DNA of 64,000 nucleotides from CALGKJ01 sp049322695 (GTDB lineage Bacteria > Bacillota > Clostridia > Lutisporales > Lutisporaceae): positions 1-64,000 of the forward strand of contig JBMORW010000046.1 in NCBI GenBank assembly GCA_049322695.1. The letters run 5' to 3'. The notes below the pieces were generated by a model that saw only the letters and a list, made by a program, of their open reading frames with translations, was not told the DNA's origin and did not search any database. Position numbers and translations under genes: made by a program. Shown one piece after another: positions 52,722 to 61,771 of this stretch; position 1 is the first letter of the stretch, and each line of letters starts with the position of its first letter.

Positions 52722-54587
52722 GTGGATTACAGTCGCAGCTCTATTCGCAGCAATAGCCCTATTAGTAATAATAGAACTATTCACAGCAATGACCTGACAA
52801 TTGACGTACTTGTTGATTATACTAAAAGGCTTTACTCCGCAGAAAAGACAAAAATACTTGATGAAATAATAAATAACGAAGATAAGATTTGTAAGCTGTA
52901 TGAAATAATATTCGGAATACCTGCAGATAAAAAAGAATCAAACAGAGATATTCGCTACATGCTTGACAGCGTTAAGGACAAGCTATCCGATATTGCTGCT
53001 AAAAGGTACATTGAGGAAGGCATAAAAAAAGAAATAATAAGAAGGATGCAGACCAGAGAAAAGGAGTATCTGGATGAAATGAAGCTTCAGATAATAAAGA
53101 AGCATACAACACTGGAAAATGCATCCACTTTGAAAAAATTTGCAGAGCTGGAAAAGCTTAAGTGCGTAAAGCTTTCAAAGTCAGTGTTGGAAGCAATACG
53201 CCCCAGCACGGAGAAAGAAATAATAGGACAGCAGGATGCAATAAGCTCTCTCATATCTAAAATTGCTTCTCCCTTTCCTCAGCATGTAATACTGTACGGA
53301 CCTCCCGGTGTAGGAAAAACAACTGCAGCAAGGATTGCACTTGATATAGCAAAAAAAAGGAAGTACACACCCTTTCAAAGAGAAGCAAAATTCGTTGAGG
53401 TTGATGCAACCACACTGAGATGGGATCCAAGAGAGTCAGTAAATCCTCTAATAGGCTCCGTGCATGATCCTATATACCAAGGTGCTAGCAAGGAGCTTGC
53501 AGAGCTTGGTATACCTGAGCCAAAGCCTGGCTTGGTTACAGAGGCTCATGGAGGAGTACTGTTCATAGATGAAATAGGCGAGCTGGATGCGATGTTTCAG
53601 AATAAGCTATTAAAGGTTCTGGAGGACAAGAAGGTAAATTTTGATTCATCATATTTTGATATAAATAATGAAAGCATACCACAGTATATAAGTACGCTTT
53701 TTAAAGAAGGTGCACCTGCTGACTTTGTACTTATAGGTGCCACAACAAGAACACCCGAGGAGATAAATCCCGCGCTAAGATCACGCTGTGCGGCGGTATA
53801 TTTCAATCCTCTGGATTCAGGTCATATAACTGAAATAGTAAAAAGCGCTGCTGATAAGCTGGATATAAATATTACTCATGAAAATGCAGAGCTTATCAGC
53901 AACTTTACCTTTGAAGCCAGAAAGGCAGTGAATATACTTGCCGATTGTTACAGCAGTGTTGTCTGCGAATCAGATAGCGACGGCAAGGTAGAAATAACAG
54001 AAGCAGTAATAAGACAGGTGCTCAGCAAAGGCAGGATGACTCCAGTCAATAAAGCATTGGGCAGCAGCAAGAGAGAAGTAGGAAAGCTGTTTGGTGTCGG
54101 AGTCAACGGCTTTTTAGGAAGTATTATCGAGTTTGAAGCGGTATGCTTTGATAACGAAGAAGGAAACGGAAGGGTCAGGTTTAATGATACGGCAGGAAGC
54201 ATGACAAAGGATAGCCTTTTTAATGCTATTTCGGTTTTAAGAAGCATCACCGGCAAGAAAATAGAGAACTATGATGTTCATGTAAATTACTTAGGCGGTG
54301 CCAGAGTGGATGGACCTTCTGCAGGCGCTGCACTTACGTGTTTGGTATACTCAGTCGTCGAGAACAGGGCAGCCAGGCAGGATACTTGTATAACAGGTGA
54401 AATATCTATAAGGGGTGATATTAAGCCTGTTGGAGGAGTGGTGGAAAAGGTGAATGCCGCAAAACGCTATGGTTTCAACAGTATAATCATACCTGCCGAT
54501 AACAAGGATGAGACTGTACATGTAAAGGGTATAAATATAATAGCAGCAGGCAATATTCAAGAAGTGATAAAACATATGTTTGAGTAG
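52722..54587 (+). CDS. lonC: Lon-family ATP-dependent protease, LonC type
   Basis: A 621-residue protein starting at a GTG with AAGGAG upstream. Residues 1-165 form a helical N-terminal region. The AAA+ domain has Walker A GPPGVGKT (193-200) and Walker B GGVLFIDEIGELD. The C-terminal Lon protease domain carries the catalytic serine in DGPSAGAALT and a lysine in PVGGVVEKVNAAKRYG. This arrangement resembles the spore-former-specific LonC group, which is related to the forespore protease LonB. It lies between rplI and dnaB. Confidence 0.9.
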   Translation: MDYSRSSIRSNSPISNNRTIHSNDLTIDVLVDYTKRLYSAEKTKILDEIINNEDKICKLYEIIFGIPADKKESNRDIRYMLDSVKDKLSDIAAKRYIEEGIKKEIIRRMQTREKEYLDEMKLQIIKKHTTLENASTLKKFAELEKLKCVKLSKSVLEAIRPSTEKEIIGQQDAISSLISKIASPFPQHVILYGPPGVGKTTAARIALDIAKKRKYTPFQREAKFVEVDATTLRWDPRESVNPLIGSVHDPIYQGASKELAELGIPEPKPGLVTEAHGGVLFIDEIGELDAMFQNKLLKVLEDKKVNFDSSYFDINNESIPQYISTLFKEGAPADFVLIGATTRTPEEINPALRSRCAAVYFNPLDSGHITEIVKSAADKLDINITHENAELISNFTFEARKAVNILADCYSSVVCESDSDGKVEITEAVIRQVLSKGRMTPVNKALGSSKREVGKLFGVGVNGFLGSIIEFEAVCFDNEEGNGRVRFNDTAGSMTKDSLFNAISVLRSITGKKIENYDVHVNYLGGARVDGPSAGAALTCLVYSVVENRAARQDTCITGEISIRGDIKPVGGVVEKVNAAKRYGFNSIIIPADNKDETVHVKGINIIAAGNIQEVIKHMFE

Positions 54588-54611
54588 AAATATCATTTGG
54601 GAGTGTAAGAT

Positions 54612-55946
54612 ATGATGGATGGCATACAAAGGATTCCCCCAAACAGCATGGAGGCAGAGCAGTCAGTGCTTGGTGCTATGCTTTTGGACAGGGAGGCAAT
54701 TACTGCAGCCACAGAAATAATAAGCGGTGATGATTTTTATAGAGAGGCTCATAAAGAAATTTTTGAGGCCGTAGTTGAGCTTTTTGACAAAAGCGAGCCT
54801 GTAGATCTTATAACCCTATCTGAAAAGCTAAAAGTGAGGAATACATTGGAAGCAGTAGGCGGGGTTACATATTTGACCAGTCTTATGAATATTGTACCTA
54901 CTACACATAATGTAAAGCACTATGCAAAAATTATTGAAGAAAAGTCCATACTCAGAAGGCTTATTAAAGCTTCAAATGAAATTGCTGCAAAAAGTTATGA
55001 AGCCTCAGAGGACTTGACAACTATAATAGATAAGGCTGAGAAGAATATTTTTGACATATCCTTGAAGCAGTCAACACAAGGCTATGAGCATATAAAAAAC
55101 GTACTGAACGTGAATTTTGATATGATAGAAAGCCTTTATTTGCACAAAGGAAGGCTTACGGGAGTACCTACAGGCTTTAATGATCTGGATAACAAGCTTG
55201 CAGGGCTGCAAAAATCAGAGCTGATACTTTTTGCAGCAAGACCATCCATGGGTAAGACAGCCTTCGTATTGAACTGCGTACAGCATGCAGCAGTAAGGGA
55301 AAAGGTTACGACAGCTGTTTTCAGTCTGGAAATGTCAAAGGAGCAGCTTACTCACCGTCTGTTATGCTCTGAAGCATTGATAGATGCTCACAGACTAAGA
55401 ATAGGGGACATTAATGAGGATGAATGGATAAAGCTTGCCAGAGCAATGGGACCATTATCTGAAGCACCTATATATATTGATGATACTCCTTCAATATCAA
55501 TAACAGAGATGAGAGCTAAATGCAGAAGATTGAAGATTGAGCACAATCTCGGACTTGTAGTTGTTGACTATCTGCAGCTTATGACAGGAAAGGGAAGCTA
55601 TGAGAGCAGACAGCTGGAGATTTCTGAGATTTCCAGATCACTTAAAGCGCTGGCAAAGGAACTGAAGGTACCTGTACTAGCCTGTGCGCAGCTCTCCCGT
55701 GCTCCTGAGCAAAGAGCAGACCACAGGCCTATATTGTCTGACCTTAGAGAATCGGGAGCTATTGAGCAAGACGCTGACGTAGTTATGTTCCTGTATAGAG
55801 ATGAATATTATCATCCAGATACAGAAAAGAAGAATATTGGAGAAATAATAGTAGCTAAGCAGAGAAATGGTTCAACGGGAACTGTAGAGCTGGTATGGCT
55901 TGGACAGTTTACAAAGTTTGCAAATAAGGAAAAATCACCGAATTAG
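54612..55946 (+). CDS. dnaB: Replicative DNA helicase DnaB (DnaC in Bacillus)
   Basis: A 444-residue hexameric helicase that unwinds DNA ahead of the fork. The N-terminal domain starts PPNSMEAEQSVLGAMLLD. The RecA-like domain has Walker A ARPSMGKTAF (209-218) and Walker B LVVVDYLQLMTG, plus motif SDLRESGAIEQDADVVMFLYRDEYY. GGGAG lies 8 nt before the first ATG (54612). It is followed by a terminator and ends the operon. Confidence 0.96.
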   Translation: MMDGIQRIPPNSMEAEQSVLGAMLLDREAITAATEIISGDDFYREAHKEIFEAVVELFDKSEPVDLITLSEKLKVRNTLEAVGGVTYLTSLMNIVPTTHNVKHYAKIIEEKSILRRLIKASNEIAAKSYEASEDLTTIIDKAEKNIFDISLKQSTQGYEHIKNVLNVNFDMIESLYLHKGRLTGVPTGFNDLDNKLAGLQKSELILFAARPSMGKTAFVLNCVQHAAVREKVTTAVFSLEMSKEQLTHRLLCSEALIDAHRLRIGDINEDEWIKLARAMGPLSEAPIYIDDTPSISITEMRAKCRRLKIEHNLGLVVVDYLQLMTGKGSYESRQLEISEISRSLKALAKELKVPVLACAQLSRAPEQRADHRPILSDLRESGAIEQDADVVMFLYRDEYYHPDTEKKNIGEIIVAKQRNGSTGTVELVWLGQFTKFANKEKSPN

Positions 55947-55964
55947 AGATATAAGCAATAATAT

Positions 55965-56018
55965 AAGCAACGGAGTATGTGTTCTCGATAGAAATGATAT
56001 TGATACATTCCGTTGCTT
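55965..56018 (+). terminator. Terminator after dnaB
   Basis: AAGCAACGGA (55965-55974) and TCCGTTGCTT (56009-56018) arms with a long loop and a T-rich tail. Confidence 0.7.
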
Positions 56019-56066
56019 TATTATTGAGCATACAGTTATACCTTTTGAAATATAGACACTTTTTCT

Positions 56067-56963
56067 TTATTTGAAATCTATTCTGTAGTTAACCATTACA
56101 GCGAGCTTGGTGAAGCCTTCCTTTAGATACAGCTCAGCAGCCTTCTCATTCTCGGCATTTACACACAGCATGCCATATGGGAGTCCGACGCTTTTGCTGA
56201 ATCTGAGACTTGCACGCAGAAGACCTTTTCCCAGTCCCATGCCATGATATTCAGGAAGAATTGCTAAAGGTCCTATAAAAGCATAGTTCTTGTCGTCTTC
56301 TGTTTCCTTGCCGGCTCGTATTACTCCTACAGGCTCATCACCCTTCCAAAGCATCATCATGCCGCCCTCTACATAATCCTCATGCTTCAGCAGCTCCGCT
56401 ACATCCTCCTCGGTACTCGGTGTTTCTGAGCCTCTTAAAGTTGCAAATGCAGCATTTCGCACCCTTATCCACGCCCATTCATCCTTGCCGGGCCGGAAGT
56501 TTCTTAATTCAAAGCCTTCAGGGAATACCGGAGCAGGCACTTCAATATCATCTCTGACAAGCACCCAGGAATATCTGTCTATACTGTAACCCAGCCTCGT
56601 AAGAATCTCTCTCACATCAATCTTTGCTTCGGGTATAAACAAATTTATATGGTTTAGACCTGTAGTATGCTTCATAATGGAGTCATTCAACAGCTTATAT
56701 GCCTCAAAGTTTGGTTCTGCCACATGCATTATTCTGAAACGTCCCTTTTTTTGGTCTGTAAGGTAAGGCTGAATCATTAATGATGCTACACCTTCCAGCT
56801 CATTCTGATCATTTACCAGTAAATATGTGGGATTATTTTCGTCGATTTCAAATTGCTCAAGATCGCTGTCATATAAAAATGACTCATCATGCTCAAACCT
56901 ATATTTTATACAGTAGTCTAAAAAGTCCTTCAATCTTTCTATTGTCAATGCTTCCAATCTCAT
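56067..56963 (-). CDS. GNAT family N-acetyltransferase (tandem GNAT fold)
   Basis: A 298-residue protein. The C-terminal domain has a clear acetyl-CoA loop (IGPLAILPEYHGMGLGKGLLRASL) and NAENEKAAELYLKEGF. The N-terminal half looks like a second, degenerate GNAT domain. The overall shape resembles mycothiol-synthase-like acetyltransferases, but the substrate is unknown. AGGAGG precedes the ATG. It lies next to another GNAT gene on the same strand, 48 bp downstream of it. Confidence 0.83.
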   Translation of the reverse strand: MRLEALTIERLKDFLDYCIKYRFEHDESFLYDSDLEQFEIDENNPTYLLVNDQNELEGVASLMIQPYLTDQKKGRFRIMHVAEPNFEAYKLLNDSIMKHTTGLNHINLFIPEAKIDVREILTRLGYSIDRYSWVLVRDDIEVPAPVFPEGFELRNFRPGKDEWAWIRVRNAAFATLRGSETPSTEEDVAELLKHEDYVEGGMMMLWKGDEPVGVIRAGKETEDDKNYAFIGPLAILPEYHGMGLGKGLLRASLRFSKSVGLPYGMLCVNAENEKAAELYLKEGFTKLAVMVNYRIDFK

Positions 56964-57010
56964 AAATAATTCCTCCTATAAATAATATATAGTATTACAT
57001 CAAGCTAATT

Positions 57011-57925
57011 TCAAACTGGATATATTAAGTTGGTAACTCTTGGACCGACAAGGAAGCCAAGATTGTAATACAGCATTTCTGCAGAATTCCCGGCCTCTAC
57101 ATAAAGCCTGATTGCCGGATATTTATCCTCCAATACCGACAGAGAATGTTTCAGCATATTCGATGCAAGTCCTTTATTTTGATGCTTTTCATGTACTGCT
57201 ATATCAAATACCAGTGGCCAAGCATTCCATTCGGATATAAGGCATACACCGATCAACTCATTTGTTGAGCTGTCACAAACTACTGATGATGCGTTCAGTA
57301 GAATTTCCTTATCGGAGTTATGTTCAAAGTAGTATTTGACAAAGCCTGTGCGTTCTTCCAAGCTAAAGGATTTACCCGGAAAGCTGTGAAAAGCATCATA
57401 AAAAAGCCTCCCAAGTGCAGTAATATCACTTTCTGATGGTCTTCTAATATTATAAGCTTTATCCCAATGCACATCAAATTTTTCTGTAGGTCTTATCATC
57501 CATCTGCCGGAATCAGTTATTCTGAATCCGATTCGTTGGTAGAGTTCTAAATATTCATTCTTCTTAATAAATACGGATATTTCCTTGCTTTTATCTGCCC
57601 ATTGGATGAATGCATCAGAAATAGCTTTTATTACACTAAATGCATCGTTGAAGGGTGGTATCAGGAACATATCCTCCATATAATTCTGCTCTAACATGAC
57701 ACCGCCAATAAGCTTATTGCCCTTGTTTATCCAAAAGCATGAATCACCTTCATCAATTACCGATATGCTTTGCTCATAGCCTGTTCTGAATGAAATATTA
57801 CTTCGATCATAGATTGCGTAATATTTAGCATATTTCCTGTTATCAGCCTTTATCAGGCTAATTCCATCTGAAAGCTGATAAAAATCAGCATTTTCTTCCC
57901 ATTCGTTTATATTGCTCACCTCCAC
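57011..57925 (-). CDS. GNAT family N-acetyltransferase
   Basis: A 304-residue frame. The C-terminal GNAT domain has VFDIAVHEKHQNKGLASNMLKHSL and YVEAGNSAEMLYYNLGFLVG; the N-terminal half may be a second divergent GNAT domain. The substrate is unknown. The start is unclear. The GTG at 57925 and the GTG at 57919 lie within or before the GGAGG site, and the codon at correct spacing (8 nt) is an ATA at 57910. It is probably cotranscribed with the neighbouring GNAT gene. Confidence 0.8.
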   Translation of the reverse strand: MEVSNINEWEENADFYQLSDGISLIKADNRKYAKYYAIYDRSNISFRTGYEQSISVIDEGDSCFWINKGNKLIGGVMLEQNYMEDMFLIPPFNDAFSVIKAISDAFIQWADKSKEISVFIKKNEYLELYQRIGFRITDSGRWMIRPTEKFDVHWDKAYNIRRPSESDITALGRLFYDAFHSFPGKSFSLEERTGFVKYYFEHNSDKEILLNASSVVCDSSTNELIGVCLISEWNAWPLVFDIAVHEKHQNKGLASNMLKHSLSVLEDKYPAIRLYVEAGNSAEMLYYNLGFLVGPRVTNLIYPV

Positions 57926-57945
57926 ATCTTAATGTCTATCTAAGG

Positions 57946-58044
57946 TTACATAGAAAGTAAAACTTCCAGTAATTGTCCGATAACCACCCCCAAAAAAAAT
58001 ACTGCCATAGACGAATAGACATTCATCAACAGCAGTAAGCTCAT
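57946..58044 (-). CDS. Possible 32-residue hydrophobic peptide
   Basis: An ATG at 58044 opens a frame that reads MSLLLLMNVYSSMAVFFLGV, then VIGQLLEVLLSM, and stops. An internal ATG at 58026 gives a 26-residue version. The single membrane helix recalls small type I toxin or holin-like peptides, but no clear ribosome site was seen. A 12-bp inverted repeat (58055-58066 with 58082-58093) lies just upstream. Real translation is uncertain. Confidence 0.35.
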   Translation of the reverse strand: MSLLLLMNVYSSMAVFFLGVVIGQLLEVLLSM

Positions 58045-58093
58045 GCATCTGTAAACATCCTAAAACCGTAAATATCTTACTGTTTTAGGATGT

Positions 58094-58117
58094 AAAAAAT
58101 CGTGCAAGAAGCACGAT
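58094..58117 (-). terminator. Minus-strand terminator
   Basis: On the minus strand, ATCGTGC and GCACGAT form a 7-bp stem with a TTCTT loop followed by a run of T. It marks the end of a short transcript coming from about 58300 that contains no conventional gene. Confidence 0.75.
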
Positions 58118-58143
58118 CAAAATACTTAATATTGTAAATGCCG

Positions 58144-58263
58144 CTATTCTTAACTATATGAATGAAAAGCATGAATAAAGCGAAGCAAGCATGCGTAAAA
58201 ACAAAGCGCATACCGACAAAATATCTGCTTTTCAAACCTATTAAATTACTTAGTTAAGAATAG
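58144..58263 (-). repeat. 120-bp element bounded by 13-bp inverted repeats
   Basis: CTATTCTTAACTA (58144-58156) and TAGTTAAGAATAG (58251-58263) are exact complements. Inside, TGAAAAGC and GCTTTTCA are also complementary, so the whole element could fold into a branched hairpin. It lies between the 7-codon ORF start and the minus-strand terminator. It could be a structured RNA or a MITE-like insertion. Confidence 0.55.
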
Positions 58264-58273
58264 TAATGGACAT
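58250..58273 (-). other. Seven-codon ORF with a strong ribosome site
   Basis: AAGGAG lies 7 nt before an ATG at 58273 that encodes MSITILN and then stops; the ORF end lies within the inverted repeat. It resembles a leader peptide, but the transcript ends at a terminator with no obvious downstream gene. Confidence 0.4.
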
Positions 58274-58397
58274 TGCAGTTCTCCTTAAAATATTATTCTA
58301 TAATATTTTTAACATTTTTCTCAGGTTTAGTCAATCAAAAATGCTTAAAACAGATAATTGTTATCTGTTAATAAATCCACAACAGTTGTGCACAGAG

Positions 58398-58582
58398 TTA
58401 TCCACATTATCGAAAAAATGTGGATAACTCTTAAAAAAATATGAAAAAAAATTTCATAAAAGTAAACATAATGTGTATAACTTGGATGTTATGCCCTCGT
58501 TATACATTGAAATACTTAATTCGACATTGTCAATCCGAACATATGTGCATATCTCTGTGGATAATGTGGATAATGTGGATTT
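58398..58582. other. DnaA-box cluster outside oriC
   Basis: Consensus TTATCCACA at 58398-58406 faces an inverted copy at 58427-58419, inside a perfect 13-bp inverted repeat (GAGTTATCCACAT). TTATACACA is at 58480-58472. Three head-to-tail copies read TGTGGATAA, TGTGGATAA, TGTGGATTT at 58556-58582, with exactly 9-bp spacing. The cluster lies about 48 kb from oriC, before the FAD oxidoreductase and purA genes. Confidence 0.8.
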
Positions 58583-58757
58583 TAGTAGATAATCATAAAA
58601 TAATCAGTAATTTTAAATGTACGTACATTTACACATAATATAAGTACAAAAAACCTTTAATGTTCGAATAATGCGTACATATAAAAGGTATAAGGATGGA
58701 ATATACGGATATATGCGAATTATATATAGAACATATGAAGAATTATTCGAAAAACTA

Positions 58758-58786
58758 TTGACTATTAGGCCGCGTTTTGATAGTAT
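58758..58786 (+). promoter_or_regulatory. Promoter of the oxidoreductase-purA unit
   Basis: TTGACT (58758-58763), 17 nt, TAGTAT (58781-58786), about 115 bp before the ATG of the oxidoreductase. Confidence 0.6.
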
Positions 58787-58902
58787 TATTTAGGGATTAA
58801 TTGCCTAACAATGGAAAATACAGGCAATATTCTATTGTCTACCTCAAGGATGAAATGCAGGTATACACTGCATTATTCCGGAAAATATGTGGAGGTGTAG
58901 TT

Positions 58903-60282
58903 ATGAAGTATGATGTGATTATAGTTGGTGCGGGACCCAGTGGTATTTTTACAGCCTATGAGCTTTTGGAAAGTGGTGCCGATATCAAAATTGCACTGCT
59001 TGAAAAGGGACATGTAATACATAGAAGAGCTTGTCCTATAGATAATGTTAAGATACATTCCTGTGTGCACTGTTCGGCCTGCAGTATAATGAACGGCTTT
59101 GGCGGCGCAGGCGGTATGTCCGACGGAAAATATAACATCACCAATAATTTTGGTGGAGAATTGTATAAATATATTGGAAGGCAGAAAGCTTTAGAACTCA
59201 TGTACTATGTAGATGAGGTAAACTGCAAAATGGGCGGAGCTGATGCAAGGCTTTATTCAACAGAACATGCAGAGCTAAAGACAAAAGCCTTGAGACATGA
59301 TCTGCATCTTCTGGATGCGAAAGTCAGACATCTTGGAACGGATAGAAATCGTATAATATTGGAAAATCTATATGAACACCTTAAGGATAAGGTGGACCTG
59401 GTATTTGATACAGAGGTTAATGATGTTGAGAAGCTGGATAAAGGCTTTAAGGTAATCACCTCAAAGGAAGAGTACACCTGTGATTATCTGGTGCTGGCAC
59501 CCGGGCGCTCAGGCTCAAAATGGCTTTCAAAGCAATGTGAAAAGCTCGGAATACAAACAGAAAGTAACAGAGTTGATATTGGTGTTCGTGTTGAGCTTCC
59601 CGCTGCGATTTTTGAGCATATCACCAGTGAGGTATATGAGAGTAAGATAGTATATAGAACAAAAAAATATAATGACTTAGTAAGAACCTTCTGTATGAAT
59701 CCTCATGGTGAAGTTGTTACTGAAAATACAAACGGAATCATTACCGTAAACGGGCACAGCTATTCAGATCCAAAATATCATACTGAAAACACAAACTTTG
59801 CACTACTGGTTTCCAACAGGTTTACGGAGCCCTTTAAAAACAGCAATGAGTATGGTGAATCAATAGCAAGGCTGTCGAATATGCTGGGCGGAGGAGTTAT
59901 TGTTCAGAGATTTGGAGATTTGGTTAAAGGAAGAAGGTCCAGTGAAAGAAGAATGGAAAAAAGCTTCCTGAGGCCTACTCTTAATGCGACCGCCGGAGAC
60001 TTGAGCCTAGTAATACCAAAGAGACAACTGGATGATATTATTGAAATGATATATGCACTTGATAAGATTGCACCAGGAACAGCTAATGAAGATACTCTGC
60101 TTTATGGCGTAGAAGTAAAATTCTACAACTCAAACATAAGGGTAGATGAAAACCTGGAAACAGCTATAAAAGGCTTATATGTACTGGGTGACAGCTCAGG
60201 AGTGACTCACTCGCTGTCCCAGGCTGCTGCCAGTGGTGTGTATGTAGCCAGATTGCTGGGCAATATGTATAAAAAGAGTTAA
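58903..60282 (+). CDS. FAD-dependent oxidoreductase
   Basis: A 459-residue flavoprotein. The dinucleotide-binding motif is VGAGPSGIFTAYEL near the N-terminus. A cysteine cluster CVHCSAC lies at about 60-66, followed by a glycine-rich MNGFGGAGGMSDGKYN. A second FAD-contact motif near the end reads GLYVLGDSSGVTHSLSQAAASG. This matches the group of uncharacterised FAD-dependent dehydrogenases (COG2509-like). Substrate is unknown. TGGAGGTG precedes the ATG at 58903; upstream in-frame codons from 58801 are not needed. purA follows after 55 bp. Confidence 0.84.
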   Translation: MKYDVIIVGAGPSGIFTAYELLESGADIKIALLEKGHVIHRRACPIDNVKIHSCVHCSACSIMNGFGGAGGMSDGKYNITNNFGGELYKYIGRQKALELMYYVDEVNCKMGGADARLYSTEHAELKTKALRHDLHLLDAKVRHLGTDRNRIILENLYEHLKDKVDLVFDTEVNDVEKLDKGFKVITSKEEYTCDYLVLAPGRSGSKWLSKQCEKLGIQTESNRVDIGVRVELPAAIFEHITSEVYESKIVYRTKKYNDLVRTFCMNPHGEVVTENTNGIITVNGHSYSDPKYHTENTNFALLVSNRFTEPFKNSNEYGESIARLSNMLGGGVIVQRFGDLVKGRRSSERRMEKSFLRPTLNATAGDLSLVIPKRQLDDIIEMIYALDKIAPGTANEDTLLYGVEVKFYNSNIRVDENLETAIKGLYVLGDSSGVTHSLSQAAASGVYVARLLGNMYKKS

Positions 60283-60337
60283 CAGTCCGGTAAAGCTTTA
60301 ATATAAAAATGTTCATATTAGGAAAGAGGTGGAACTT

Positions 60338-61615
60338 ATGTCCTCAATGGTTATTGTAGGTGCTCAATGGGGAGATGAAGGAAAGGGTAAAATAACTGAC
60401 TATCTTGCAAGTAAGGCTGATGTTGTAGTCAGATACCAGGGAGGAAACAACGCAGGCCACACGGTGGAGGTAGGAGACCAGCAATACAAGCTGCAGCTGA
60501 TACCTTCAGGCATACTTCATCCGGAGAAGCTGAATATTATAGGAAATGGTGTCGTACTTGATCCGGAAGCATTCCTGGGAGAAGTAAAAAAGCTTCATGA
60601 CAGAGGTGTATCAACAGAGAATCTAAAAATAAGCGACAGAGCACACATAATACTTCCATATCACAGAAAGCTTGATGAGCTTTCAGAGTTAAAAAGGGGA
60701 AGCAACGACATAGGTACTACAAAAAAAGGTATTGGACCCTGCTATATGGATAAGACTGAAAGAGTAGGCATACGTGTATGTGATTTACTAAAGAAGGATG
60801 TATTTGCGCAAAAGCTAAAAATAAACTTAGAAGTAAAAAATCATCTTCTCAGAGAATTTTATGACTATGGCGGTTATGATTACAGTGAAATGCTGGAAAC
60901 CTATCTGAATTATGCTGAGCAGATAAGACCATATGTAATAGATACAACAGTAGTTATATATGATTCAATAAAAGCAGGAAAAGAAGTATTGTTTGAAGGA
61001 GCTCAGGGAACACTACTGGATCTGGATTTCGGTACATATCCGTATGTAACCTCCTCACATCCTATTGCAGGGGGAGTATGTGTTGGAACAGGTGTAGGTC
61101 CGTCCATGATTGGAAGGGCTGTAGGAGTTGTCAAAGCATATACTACAAGAGTGGGTAAAGGACCGTTCCCAACTGAGCTTAACGATAGTACAGGTGAGTT
61201 TATAAGACAAAAAGGCTTCGAGTTTGGTACGGTTACAGGAAGAGCAAGAAGATGCGGCTGGTTTGATGCTGTTATAGTAAAATATGCCGTTAGAGTGAGC
61301 GGACTGACAGATATGGTAATAACCAAGCTTGATACTTTGGCTGGTCTTGAAAAGGTGAAAATCTGCACAGGCTATAGAATGAATGACAGCGTAATAACAG
61401 ATTTTCCTGCAAGCATAGAGGATTTGGCAGACTGCGAGCCCATATATGAGGAGTTCGATGGCTGGGATGACATAACTGGAATTACGGAATATGATAAGCT
61501 GCCGGGCAATGTAAAGAAGTATCTCAGGAGAATCGAGGAGCTTTGCGATACCCCAATATCCATAATATCAGTAGGTCCCAAGAGAAATCAGACTATAGTC
61601 GTGAATGAAATATAG
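60338..61615 (+). CDS. purA: Adenylosuccinate synthetase
   Basis: PurA makes adenylosuccinate from IMP, aspartate and GTP in AMP synthesis. It has 425 residues. The GTP-binding loop GAQWGDEGKGK, GGNNAGHTV, the IMP loop GTTKKGIGPCYMDK, EGAQGTLLDLDFGTYPYVTSS and the aspartate loop VTGRARRCGWFD are complete. The ATG at 60338 has GAGG 8 nt upstream; the GTG at 60329 is too close to it. It may be cotranscribed with the FAD oxidoreductase. Confidence 0.96.
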   Translation: MSSMVIVGAQWGDEGKGKITDYLASKADVVVRYQGGNNAGHTVEVGDQQYKLQLIPSGILHPEKLNIIGNGVVLDPEAFLGEVKKLHDRGVSTENLKISDRAHIILPYHRKLDELSELKRGSNDIGTTKKGIGPCYMDKTERVGIRVCDLLKKDVFAQKLKINLEVKNHLLREFYDYGGYDYSEMLETYLNYAEQIRPYVIDTTVVIYDSIKAGKEVLFEGAQGTLLDLDFGTYPYVTSSHPIAGGVCVGTGVGPSMIGRAVGVVKAYTTRVGKGPFPTELNDSTGEFIRQKGFEFGTVTGRARRCGWFDAVIVKYAVRVSGLTDMVITKLDTLAGLEKVKICTGYRMNDSVITDFPASIEDLADCEPIYEEFDGWDDITGITEYDKLPGNVKKYLRRIEELCDTPISIISVGPKRNQTIVVNEI

Positions 61616-61710
61616 CAAAAAAAGCTACACTTTATCAGTATTTATGATATAATATTTACACATCATATTTGCTTGGGTATATTTTCATGTTAAAAAAACA
61701 CAAAATCATG

Positions 61711-61739
61711 TTGACAAAAGACATTCTACACTGTAAAAT
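61711..61739 (+). promoter_or_regulatory. tRNA cluster promoter
   Basis: TTGACA (61711-61716), 17 nt, TAAAAT (61734-61739), followed by a GTGAGC/GCTCAC hairpin and the first tRNA. Confidence 0.75.
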
Positions 61740-61771
61740 GTATAAATGTGAGCCGAAAAGCTCACTTATTT

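Noticed and set aside
58441..58638. 65-codon ORF across the second DnaA-box cluster
   Set aside because: No ribosome site; its apparent WIMWIMWIL repeat is simply the translation of the tandem DnaA boxes.
58530..58760. PurR-type boxes before purA
   Set aside because: CCGAACAT near 58534 and ATGTTCG near 58661 resemble PurBox halves, but the spacing does not match the known paired arrangement.
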